DNA of 64,000 bases from Mesostigma viride (lineage: Eukaryota > Streptophyta > Mesostigmatophyceae > Mesostigmatales > Mesostigmataceae). The position numbers and the translations under genes were made by a program. Where the stretch lies: the NCBI GenBank assembly GCA_009746045.1, contig RPFO01000065.1, positions 1,040,211 through 1,104,210 of the forward strand, in the 5' to 3' direction. Below are positions 47,101 through 57,800 of the stretch, in pieces (positions within the stretch are counted from its first letter, which is position 1; the number at the start of each line of letters is the position of its first letter). Under the pieces are notes generated by a model. The model saw nothing but the letters and a program-made list of their open reading frames with translations, was not told where the DNA came from and ran no database searches.

Positions 47101-49592
47101 TGAAAAAGGAGCTTTCCGGCTGCCAGCCCAACCCACTCGCCACTGTTCTCGCCCATGCAGCAGCCTGGATTACCCACAAACTCGTTGCCCAGCGCCTCGC
47201 CCGAGCCCAAGAAGCTCTTCCTCGAACACAACAAATGGCGATTTTACCTATACCACGAACGCTTTTCTTTCTGGGCACTGGCTGGACCAGTGACCAAGGA
47301 CGAATGCGCCAAGATAGTCCAGCTCTACGCACAGGAACACAAGCTCCGCGGGCCCTTTGGGCCCATGCACATCGGCTCCCTCCCTCTGCAAGGATGACAT
47401 CCGAGCAGTGCTGGAGGAGCACATGACCTGCCGCCGCGTTGGCCGAGAAGCTGCATGATCAACCAGCGCTGAACACGACGCACAACACTGACAGTGGTCG
47501 GTGAAGGCCCGGGGTCTCCAATGTGGAAACCAAGGTCCTTCACAATTGCTCCGACATCAGTTCACGGCGCTGCAGACCGCAGCGCAGGCATCTGAGGCGC
47601 AGGCTGCATATGCACTTGTCTCTCGAAATCAGGTGGAGGGCAAGTGCGGCCGCCGGCCTGCTTGTCAAGAAGCTTGAAGCCATCACCGCCCGAACCGACG
47701 CCCTGGCCGCGCAGGTCCGGTCGATCGATTGCAGCACAGACGGCCACCATCGCAGTCCAGCCCCTCCGGCCGGCCGATGATAGCCTCTCGCCGCACGCCT
47801 ACGCGGACCTGCTGCGGTCAGCGACCGCCTCGACCACTCAACGCCGGCCATCGCTACTACGAAACTCCAGGAGCTTGAAGACCTTCGCCAGACAAAACAA
47901 CGGGAGGCCGGGGGCGCCCCACCGACCGCGCTCGCCGCGAGTGCCGAGTGGTGCTGCGTCGTTTCCCCCAGAAGCCAGGTGAGACGTCAACCTGACACTT
48001 GCCGACGAGCTCAAGGACCAGCTCCTTACCCTCATGGGCCTGGTAGGTGAGGTAGAACTGTGCGCGGGTGCCACCGCCTTCCCCACTCACGGCACAAGGC
48101 GGCTCGGACCCACCAGTTCTGCTCACCTTCCCCTCGCGAGCCCCTGAGGACACAAGCAGCGGTTCCTTTCTCGTCCGGCAAGAGGTTGCGCGACCTCACA
48201 GGTCTGGACGCTGGACGACGACCTGACCCCCGCTCAGCAGCAGCAGCAGCGACGCGACCTGTGGCCTGAAGATTCGCCACAAGCCGGACCCCCGGAGAAG
48301 CCCAAGGTGTACTGGAGGGGCGGGGACCTGATTAATTCATGAATCATTATTAAACTCGTGCTCCTGTTGGGGAGTGCACCGGAGTTCCCTGTATATATGC
48401 ACATTACAGGAAGAAAGGGCAGAGAGCCCGGCCTTTCTCCTTCATGCCAGAGGCAATGATGCCACAGCAGCAATCGGACGCACTGATGTACTCGATATAT
48501 ACGATCCAGCAAGCCTTGAATCTGTGGGTGCAATAAGACCCGTGTGAGCATATCGTAAGTACAAGGAGCGTGGGCAAGTAAGCTAATCATCTAGCCCGAG
48601 GGGCGTAGCATGGCTGGCGGTACAAGGGCTAAGCTAAGGCTGGTTGTGTACCGTGCGTTAGCGGTGCACGTGACTAGGTACTATAGTATATGGCACAGCT
48701 AGGCAAACATTATTAAGCATGGCTGACATGGCGGCATTGACTACAAATGGTTACAAGCTAGGGCTATTCTATAGCCCGCAGGGGGCGTCCACATCTTCAT
48801 GGTTGATCATCAGGTCCCCGCCCGCCCTCCAGTACACCTTGGGCTTCTGAGGGTCCTGCTTGTGGCGGATCTTCAGGCCACAGGTTGCGTCGCTGTTGCT
48901 GCTGAGCGGGGGTCAGGCCCATCGTCCAGCGTCCAGGTGAGGTCATGCAACCTCTTGGTACGAGAAACGGGAACCGCAGCTTGTCCTCAGGGGAGGGGAA
49001 GGTGAGCAGGACTGGTGGGGGAGCCGCCTTGTCCCGTGAGTGGGGAAGGCGGTGGCACCCGCGAGTTCTACCTCACCTACGATATGGACCTGATGATCAA
49101 CCACAAGATGTGGATGCCCCCTGGCAGCTGCGGGCTAGCTAGAATAGCAATAGCTTGTAATTAACTTGGTAGTCACTGCCGCCATGGCAGCTGCAGCCAT
49201 GCCTAGAATGTTTGCCTAGCCTTGCCACCATGCATACCTAGTAGTCACGTGCACCGCTAACGCACGGTACACAATCATGGCCATAGCCTTAGCTTAGCCC
49301 TTGTACAACCAGCCATGCTACGTCCTAGGCTATGCTTCGCTTACTTGCCCACGCTCCCTGTTATGATATGCTCACGCGGGTCTCATTGCACCCACAGATC
49401 TTGCCGGATCGTCTATCGTGTCCGATTGCTGCTGACAGTGGCATAGACCTCTGGCATGAGGGAGAAAGGCGGGTCTCTGCCCTTTCTTCCTGTTGTGCAC
49501 ATACAGGGATCGATGAAAATGAGCACTTCGGCGCTCCGTGACTCCCCAACGGGAGCACAAGTTTAATAAATAAATAAATAAATAAATTATTG
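47101..49592 (+). mobile_element. ORF1-only (half-LINE-like) retroelement, interrupted by its own kind
   Basis: Plus-strand element split into 47101-48332 and 49086-49592 by a reverse-oriented relative. The first part carries degenerate ORF1 pieces: KKLFLEHNKWRFYLYHERF (about 47212), a coiled-coil-like stretch KKLEAITARTDALAAQVRS (about 47670-47730), and a C-terminal motif LTPAQQQQQRRDLWPE (about 48223-48270) then KPKVYWRGGDL. Known: L1-type ORF1 proteins have a coiled coil, an RRM and a C-terminal domain of this kind and bind the element RNA. The ORF1 end is followed directly by about 450 bp of untranslated sequence, the hairpin 49537-49559 and (AATA)n. No endonuclease or reverse transcriptase lies between, which resembles mammalian HAL1. 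The 5' boundary is uncertain. Confidence 0.55.
48333..49085 (-). mobile_element. Reverse-oriented ORF1-only copy nested in its relative
   Basis: The 753-bp insert is bounded by GGACCTGAT at 48324-48332 and 49086-49094. On the minus strand it begins inside the ORF1 C-terminal region and passes LTPAQQQQRRNLWPE and KPKVYWRAGGDLMINHEDVD, which in this copy sit in different frames. It ends the ORF at TAG near 48771, then runs through the 3' untranslated sequence to the hairpin 48380-48357 and a short AT tail. Because host and insert are the same family in opposite orientation, 48.35-49.57 kb reads as a large imperfect inverted repeat. Confidence 0.75.
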
Positions 49593-49925
49593 TATAGTGG
49601 CTGGTATTACAGTAAGTAAGCAAGTGCGTGAACATGCAAGGCCAGTGGTACAGTACGTGCAGTACAGCCCACTGGTCCGTACCGCTGACGGCGTCTTTCC
49701 GGCGTTCCCCCTGCACACAGGGGTGTGGCAAGCCGGGCGGCTGTGTGCTCTCCCCATATCTATTCATCATTATGAAGGGCTATATATTATCAAGATGTGC
49801 GCAAGCCCGCTTTGCCCAGGTAGAGGGGCGCCCGCCGCCGGGGATCGAGGTCATGCAGAGTACGCCAGCTACGGCGGGGTTGAACCACCCTACCGACTGA
49901 GCCGGCCGATCTGACCTACGCTGAT

Positions 49926-50539
49926 TAATTATTTCATAATTAATTAATAGACACGTGACTACTGTACGTCACGTGAGCATAAGTCCTCAGTGGGAGTGGA
50001 ACATGCCGGATGGAATGGATCGATGATGTAAGCTATCTAGGTCCTAGTTACAGGGTTTTGGGCACCACGGCCCGAATCGCTAATAATGAATGCCATACGC
50101 GGTCACACGCCGGAACCCCCACAGACTTGGGGGTGGTCTCCTTCATCACTACTTGCCATCTATCCTTGCGTATAACCAGCTGCCTCCATATTACAGACAA
50201 ACCAGGAGGCTGCCCGGGTGTGAGCCCGTCATGTCTAGGGTAGCACATGTCCATTCCTAGTCTATCACGGAAAGTCCACGGGTGGCGGCCCTGCCGTGCG
50301 CGGCCTGCATGGGGCACGCCAGGTGCATGAGGACATACAGTAACGCCCAGGCTGGGCGGGCTTGGTGCCAGCTAGTCTATCTGACGTGTCTACCTGATCT
50401 GTGCGGGCCAGGTGCCTGGCTACATAGGCCCAGGCGCCTGTGCCTAAGAATTATGTGGGAAACATACTAGGGCAAATCAGCGTACACTATCCTCATTACT
50501 AATGTGCAAACCAAAAGGGATGTTTATAATAAGGGCCTT
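49926..50539 (-). mobile_element. LINE 3' copy inserted in the YADD box
   Basis: The 614-bp insert is bounded by GCTGAT at 49920-49925 and 50540-50545. Read on the minus strand it is the 3' part of the family at 44.0-46.2 kb, ending in the hairpin CACGTGAC...GTCACGTG (49975-49952) and a (TTAA)n-type tail. It interrupts the catalytic Tyr-Ala-Asp-Asp codons of the host LINE exactly, so it must be younger than its host. Confidence 0.8.
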
Positions 50540-51664
50540 GCTGATGACAGTCATGAATTAAGCTGACGCTCGTGGAGACCCCGGACTTCCTCCAAACTCT
50601 GGCTATAGCCCGGCGGAGTTGCTTGTCACTGGAAGCGCGGGCGGTGGGGCTTATGATCAGCATGCAAGAAAACGGAGGTCATGGCCATCGGAGTTGCCAT
50701 CACCCACCCTCCTCTTGCTGGACGGAAGCCCCGCGTCCCACCGGTGACTCACTTCAAGCTCCTTGGCAGCTGGCTGGCTCCCCTCCATGGCCGACGACAT
50801 GTTGACACCCGCATTGGCCAGGCCTGGGCGGCCCGGCTCCATAGCAATTTGACAGGTTCTGGACATGTCGCTACATACATACGTACCTGCATGAGTGAGC
50901 AGCTCAAGCGTACTGTTCAAGGTCCTTGCCATCCTCCTTAATTTAGCATCCTCCTTAATTTACGGTTGCGAGGCGTGGACCCTGGACCAGGCGCTGAGCA
51001 AGCAGCTTTACAGCACCGTCGGCTCGAACGCTCCGACACGCGCACATCCTCGGCGTCCGCTACATACCAATCGAGTGGCGCACCCGGGCCGAGCTCTACT
51101 GCGAACTCCCTTTTGTCATCCATACTGATCCGACACCGCCGCCTCCTCTTTGCCGGCCATCTTCAATGCCCGCACAGACCAGGTGAATACCGATATGGGC
51201 CAGCCAGGTCGACACCTCCTCCTATGACACTGAGGGTCCCCTTGTCCCATCGCAACCCACTGGCAAACTTGCGCGCGCCCCGCACCGACGTGGAGCAACC
51301 CAGACCTATGTGACACGACTCGGCTTCAATGCATGAGGATGCAAGGCTTCTTGGACTATTTGTACTCCGCGCCCGCATGATAATAGACACGGAGAAATGG
51401 GCAGCCATCCGCAATATATGCACCTGCCTGAGGGGCATGCTCTTTGTTTTCTCCCCACGGGAGTCCGCCGCCCGATGGCTAGCTAGCCAGGGTAGAAGTT
51501 CGCTGTTGCCCCTGAGGATAGCCACTACACTACCATTTCTTCTGCCATTACAGTATTATGTAGAGGACAGCGCTCGGATGAGAATTGTATCCCCCTAGAG
51601 CTAGTAACTATATTGAGGAGACAACCAGCGCAGGCCAGAAATCGGGAGAATCAGAGTGACTATA

Positions 51665-53716
51665 CTAATTAATTAATTAATTAGACTCGTGCTCCCGTTG
51701 GGGAGTCACGGAGCATTAGCCTCGATGGATGGATGGATGCAAACAATCCTACCGGTCTAATCTATCTACAACATCAAGTCTAAGCTCGAGATCTCTACCC
51801 CGCTAGGGGACCTGTCTGGCGTGCTAATCCCGTATGTTTGCACACGCGGGCGCTTCCCCACGGGAGGGGGTTCGTTGTCCTCTATGACCTGGGCCCACTT
51901 GGCCTTGTCCATCATCTTGTTCCAAATCACGGAGAGACCTAGCCCCCCCATGTCCTCGACTAGCTGTTCTTTGAAGGTGCGGGCCTTGCGGCGGCGAGCA
52001 TTGCTGGGCCCGGCCCACGTAAGGAGGTGCCGGCCAGGCTGAGCTGGGCTCAGCCCCGCCGGGGGGGCCACGTGAGGTGTCTACCTGCTTGGTGCGAGCT
52101 AAGTGCCCTACTAGCTGCAGGCGCTGCTGGTGATATATAGCATGCCGAGGTACAGGTCCTCATTGCGAACATGAGCAGCATAGCCTACTCTGAAAATGGA
52201 TCGCAGCATGTTGGTGAGGTCCTGCGCCGTCCAGCTTTCGGGACAGGTCGGCGGTGAGGGTCCACGTCTCGGCCCCGTACGTAAGAACAGGTAGGACGAG
52301 GACCTTAAACAGGTCCTGTTTCTCTATCTTGCCCAAGGGCTTGCGCCACAGGGCCCGGTATTGGCGTAAAGCGTGCCAGGCGAGGGAGATGCGGTGGTCC
52401 ACATCGGCCTCACAGCTGGGGAGCAGGCTGCCCAACAACTTGACGCGGACCCTATACGGGACTCGGGAGCCGTCAAGGAGAAAGAGGTCAGGCGCGGGCT
52501 GAGTGAGCCCAATTGCCAGAGCCTCTGTCTTCTTGCTGACCTCAAGCCCCACCGCACGGCCTCGATTGCCAGGCAGTCAAGCCACGTCTGCACATGCTCG
52601 GAGCCCTCGAAGAGGGTGGTGTCGTCGGCATAGATGATGTCCGCCAGCCGGATCTCCGTGTCTGCCCCGCCATGCCAGAAACGTTTGCCGGGCTACCTGC
52701 GTCCCTGGTTCCCTACCCACAATGCGGGCAAACCGCTTGTGCGCCTGAATCATCACGTATTCGACCACAATAATGAACAGGTAGGTCGACAGCACGCAGC
52801 CCTGCCACACCCCCTTCTGTAAAGGGCATGGTGGCGTGGTCCCGTAGGACGTGCGCACCGAAGTGGTGGACCCTTCATACAGGTTGCGGATGACAGCAAT
52901 AAGGGGGCGGGGGATCCGGAACAGAGCGAGGATGTCCCACAGCGCAGGCCAGAAAACCGAATCGAATTAAGGCTTTGATGAAGTCCACCAGCACAAGGTG
53001 CAGAGGGGACTCACCAGGCTGAAGGCGATGCAGTTCTTCCACAAGGCGGCGAGTAGCGAAGAGCGCCTGTACTGTGTTGCGACCTGAACGGAAGCCGTGC
53101 TGAGTCTCGCTGAGGTGGCTGTCCAGAGCTGTGCGCAGGCGGTTCAGGATGAGCCGCATGAGAAGCTTGAGGCCCGGGCACTTTGGATGCACACCCCTCT
53201 GTAGTTACCGGGGTCGGCTGGCGACCCCTTGTTCTTGTACAGCATCATGCGAAAACTGTGTTGCCAGGCCGCTGGGGGCGGTTGCGACGACAGCAGAATG
53301 CGGTTGCAAAAGCTAGCAATGCCAAGAATGGGCCGTTGCCCTATTAGCAGGGGGGTGGGGGTGGAGGTGGGGGTGGAGAAGGGTAGTGCTGGATGTGGGG
53401 GTGGGGGTGGAGGGGGGGAGGGGCCCGGAGGAGGGTGGCGATTGGAGTTCATGCTTTTCAATGCATGGAGTCTTTCTTTCAGGGCGGATATGCGTCCTCT
53501 CCGTCCTGGCTGGGGTCGCTGGCGTGTCGACTGAGCCTCATCCCGCTCAAGGCGGGCCAGGAGGCGAGTGAGGCTGGTAAATTGGCGGGAGGGTAGTCCG
53601 TGGCGTGCCTGGCGACCTAGCATCCTGATCAAGCTCGCACAGTGCGACATGGGGATGGAAAGGGGCTTGTTTATTAATAAAGGCTGTGACCAAAGCCTAT
53701 TGTACCGCAAGGCCGC
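51665..53716 (-). mobile_element. 2.05-kb RTE-like LINE copy with 11-bp target duplication
   Basis: The insert is flanked by GAGTGACTATA at 51654-51664 and 53717-53727. On the minus strand it carries the most complete reverse transcriptase of the window, though broken by frameshifts: MLYKNKGSPADPGNYRGVC (about 53250-53195), QHGFRSGRNTVQALFATRR (about 53105-53050), VLVDFIKA (about 52995), GVWQGCVLSTYLFIIVVEYV (about 52815-52755), IIYADDTTLFEG (YADD at 52632-52621), LLGSLLPSCEADVDHRISLAW (about 52440-52380), LTYGAETWTLTADL (about 52290-52250) and ARTFKEQLVEDMGGLGL (about 51990-51940). It ends in hairpin 51710-51688 and an (AATT)n tail. The N-terminal endonuclease is missing, so it is 5' truncated. 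It is the closest relative of the copy at 9065-9943. Confidence 0.8.
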
Positions 53717-53904
53717 GAGTGACTATATGTTTGGGGCATGATGCAGACGCTACTTGTAACTTTCGTGGTTTTTTTTTTCTATTAAATGAATGAATGAATT
53801 TATATAAATGAGATTAGCATAGTACTCCGTGGCATGCCCATGCGCATGACATGCAAGTACTTACTTACGGTACAGTACTCGGTGGCATGCATGCATGGCA
53901 TGGA

Positions 53905-54140
53905 CGGGCCCAGCGATCTGATACGCCGGGCTGCCCGCACGTTCAAGGAGCAGCTAGTATATAGAGGACATGAGGGCCGGCTTTGGTCTCTCGGTGATGT
54001 GGAAAAAGATGTGCACAGGACAAGGCCATCTGGGCCCAGATTGTATCTGACAATGATCCCCTCGCAGTGGGGAAGAAGCGCGTCTAGTCCCTCCATATGG
54101 GAAGAACGCCCGGTGTGGCCGGTAGGGCTTGGCACTACCT
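53905..54140 (+). mobile_element. Short LINE reverse transcriptase C-terminal fragment
   Basis: RRAARTFKEQLV near 53930-53960, followed by sequence aligning with the ARTFKEQLVEDMGG region of the 51.7-53.7 kb copy, shows another plus-strand fragment of the same family. Frames shift after 53970 and no terminal hairpin follows. Confidence 0.55.
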
Positions 54141-54404
54141 GCTACATGCATGTCCCTTGGTTTGTTAGTTCAGCAATTTGTGGCAGGGAAGTACTTATAC
54201 TTAGCAGCCAGGTTTATATTTGCTCAAGCTCACGAGTTCCGGCCTAGCTGTTTCAGGCATGACTTCCGGCCAATTAATCATCCGGCCGAACTGGGTATTC
54301 TTGCATGCAATAACCTCACCGACAGCACTAACATCAGCAACACACATCGATCTATCACGGAAACACGTCCCGAGCAAGGCAGCTATGTTTTAGACCGACA
54401 CCAA

Positions 54405-54701
<297 letters not shown>

Positions 54702-54887
54702 ATATTTTTTGGCACATCGCCCATCATTGGCACTTTATGGAAAGTAAGAACAGTGAGGAAGAAACCATGATCTACGAGAGAAATGCCCTATAGGAGTGAC
54801 ATTATGCACAGTAAGCACGCCCACTAATTTGAGAAGGCGAAGGTTTGTGCAGGTATCCCAACGCCATGTCTTCAACTGACAGCCACT

Positions 54888-57800
54888 TCAGTCAACAAAT
54901 AGTGGATCCCTGTTGACGTCTTTGTATAGGATATATCGCGACATCGTCTTGCCCAGGGCGCCATACCTGGAGAGGCATGTACATAGCAATGTCAAAATGT
55001 TGTTAGGGCAACAAGGGTGCGGAGCCTATTTTCCATCCTGCCTGTCTGGCAAGCGGCATCATGCAGGATGTTCAACATATAAATCAGCTGCCCCACCTGT
55101 CCGCCTGCTCCCCCCCAAATGTCCTCTTGCTAAGCTGTATATTCATTTGTAACACTAGCGATGTGTATGGTACTGCCCAATGAGAACTTGCTAGGCAGGT
55201 GTCTTCATGATTGATATGCTTCAGAGTATCCTGAATTCGCATGAATGTTCATACCGCTATTGGAAAGGTAAGCTCAGTCAGTCAGTTGATAAAGGCCATC
55301 AGGCATCAGCGCCACGAGCCATGCCAGCATCTACGCAACAACGCTAACCAGCGCCGCGCTGTTGCCAGACATCTACTTGCACATTCAGCACGGGTGACAG
55401 GGCCACAACAAGTTGCAACAAAAGGCCGAGACCCACTTGCCAACCAAAGCCACGCAGAAATCACCATAGTTTCCGGCAGGCCGCTTGGGTAATGCCGGGC
55501 GCCACAGCTTGATCCGCCAAGTCACACCTATTCACACAAGCATGCCCTGTGAGATTCCAGCTGTACTGGTCGCATCATGCCTCCAAAGAAAAGTACGCTT
55601 CAATCAATGCTGCAGCTTCCTTGCAGCTTTACCCCATTTTCTTTGTATATAGTTAGTGAGGTGTCCTGTGCCTTGTAAGGATTTTCTGTACTGGTGGGCC
55701 CTGGAATGGCTGAATGTTCATGTGACAACCGTGTGCACATAAAGGGGCAAGGAAATGAAGGGAAAGAGGGCAAAAAATTTATGGTGCCAAGCCTGCAACG
55801 TACCCTGGATTATACACATAACATTGCTAGACCTGGGAATACTACGTGGATGATGGAGTTAAACTTTGCTGGGATGACAGCAGGACGAAACCGGGGCTAC
55901 AAATAGTGGCTTTTAGGTAGTAGTGGGAAGCACCAATTAGGTCTCGGTGGACAGGCGCCAGCCGGACTTTCGCCCAGCCCACCTGATGCCCGGACAGGTA
56001 CTCACCACTGTGTCACGAAGGGGGCCATCCAGATGACGTCGCCAGCTGTCACAGGGTACCTGGGCAAGAGGGACAAGAGGGTTGAGCGCAAGCACGATGC
56101 CATTGAAAGGGACACGCATTAAAGAAATGTGCACATGAAGGTGGCCGTGGCAACTCGCACATGACTGGTACATCGATCAGCGCCTGTTCCTTCAGGATCA
56201 CCAGCGCCCATGCATACACACACAAGCCTGTATTAATGGAGCAAGCCGTGAGTCTGTACCAACATCCCAAGTAGTTCGAAATGCGAAACAAAGGAATCCT
56301 TCGATGCATGCAAGGAGATAAACAACTCGCGTTACAGCAAGATACTCCAAGCAGAGCACACGCTGCAGCAGCACATGGAAGGGGTATGACCATATCCCTT
56401 GTATAGAAGGGATGTTTGCAGCGTGCGCAAGGGAAGGGGAGCATGCGGCCGCAGGATGCTCAACGGGTGTACGCGAGGAGCAGCGTGCGCAAGGGGAGGG
56501 GAGCATGCGGCCGCAGGATGCTCAACGGGTGTACGCGAGGAGCAGCGTGCGCAAGGGAAGGGGAGCGTGCAGCCGCAGGATGCTCAACGGGTGTACGCGA
56601 GGAGCAGCGTGCGCAAGGGAAGGGGAGCATGCGGCCGCAGGATGCTCAACGGGTGTACGCGAGGAGCAGCGTGCGCAAGGGAAGGGGAGCGTGCGGCTGC
56701 AGGATGCTCAACGGGTGTACGCGAGGAGCAGCGTGCGCAAGGGGAGGGGAGCATGCGGCCGCAGGATGCTCAACGGGTGTACGCGAGGAGCAGCGTGCGC
56801 AAGGGAAGGCGAGCGTGCGGCCGCAGGATGCTCAACGGGTGTACGCGAGGAGCAGCGTGCGCAAGGGAAGGGGAGCATGCGGCCGCAGGATGCTCAACGG
56901 GTGTACGCGAGGAGCAGCGTGCGCAAGGGAAGGGGAGCGTGCAGCCGCAGGATGCTCAACGGGTGTACGCGAGGAGCAGCGTGCGCAAGGGAAGGGGAGC
57001 GTGCAGCCACAGGATGCTCAACGGGTGTACGCGAGGAGCAGCGTGCGCAAGGGAAGGGGAGCGTGCGGCCGCAGGATGCTCAACGGGTGTACGCGAGGAG
57101 CAGCGTGCGCAAGGGGAGGGGAGCGTGCGGCCGCAGGATGCTCAACGGGTGTACGCGAGGAGCAGCGTGCGCAAGGTAAGGCGAGCGTGCGGCCGCAGGA
57201 TGCTCAACGGGTGTACGCGAGGAGCAGCGTGTGCAAGGGGAGGGGAGCGTGCGGCCGCAGGATGCTCAACGGGTGTACGTGAGGAGCAGCGTGCGCAAGG
57301 GAAGGGGAGCGTGCGGCCGCAGGATGCTCAACGGGTGTTCGCGAGGAGCAGCGTGCGCAAGGGAAGGGGAGCGTGCGGCCGCAGGATGCTCAACGGGTGT
57401 ACGCGAGGAGCAGCGTGCGCAAGGGGAGGGGAGCATGCGGCCGCAGGATGCTCAACGGGTGTACGCGAGGAGCAGCGTGTGCAAGGGGAGGGGAGCGTGC
57501 GGCCGCAGGATGCTCAACGGGTGTACGCGAGGAGCAGCGTGCGCAAGGGAAGGGGAGCGTGCGGCCGCAGGATGCTCAACGGGTGTACGCGAGGAGCAGC
57601 GTGCGCAAGGGAAGGCGAGCGTGCGGCCGCAGGATGCTCAACGGGTGTACGCGAGGAGCAGCGTGCGCAAGGGAAGGGGAGCATGCGGCCGCAGGATGCT
57701 CAACGGGTGTACGCGAGGAGCAGCGTGCGCAAGGGGAGGGGAGCATGCGGCCGCAGGATGCTCAACGGGTGTACGCGAGGAGCAGCGTGCGCAAGGGAAG

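Larger units (their letters stand above)
49640..53870 (+). mobile_element. RTE-like LINE copy carrying two later insertions
   Basis: Reassembling 49640-49925, 50546-51664 and 53728-53870 gives one plus-strand LINE 3' half. It has a GVWQ-x-G-x-(V/L)LSPYLFII-type motif (about 49720-49780), the catalytic YADD box split by an insertion (49917-49925 and 50540-50548), an ISMQ-KTEVMAIG-like stretch (about 50660-50700), FKLLGSWLAP (about 50755), YGCEAWTLDQAL (about 50965), and the 3' untranslated region with hairpin 53828-53855 and an (ACTT)n tail. The split pieces continue one another in order, and both inserts are bounded by direct duplications. Several frameshifts show it is dead. Its 3' region recurs in the fragment at 8740-8986. 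Confidence 0.7.
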
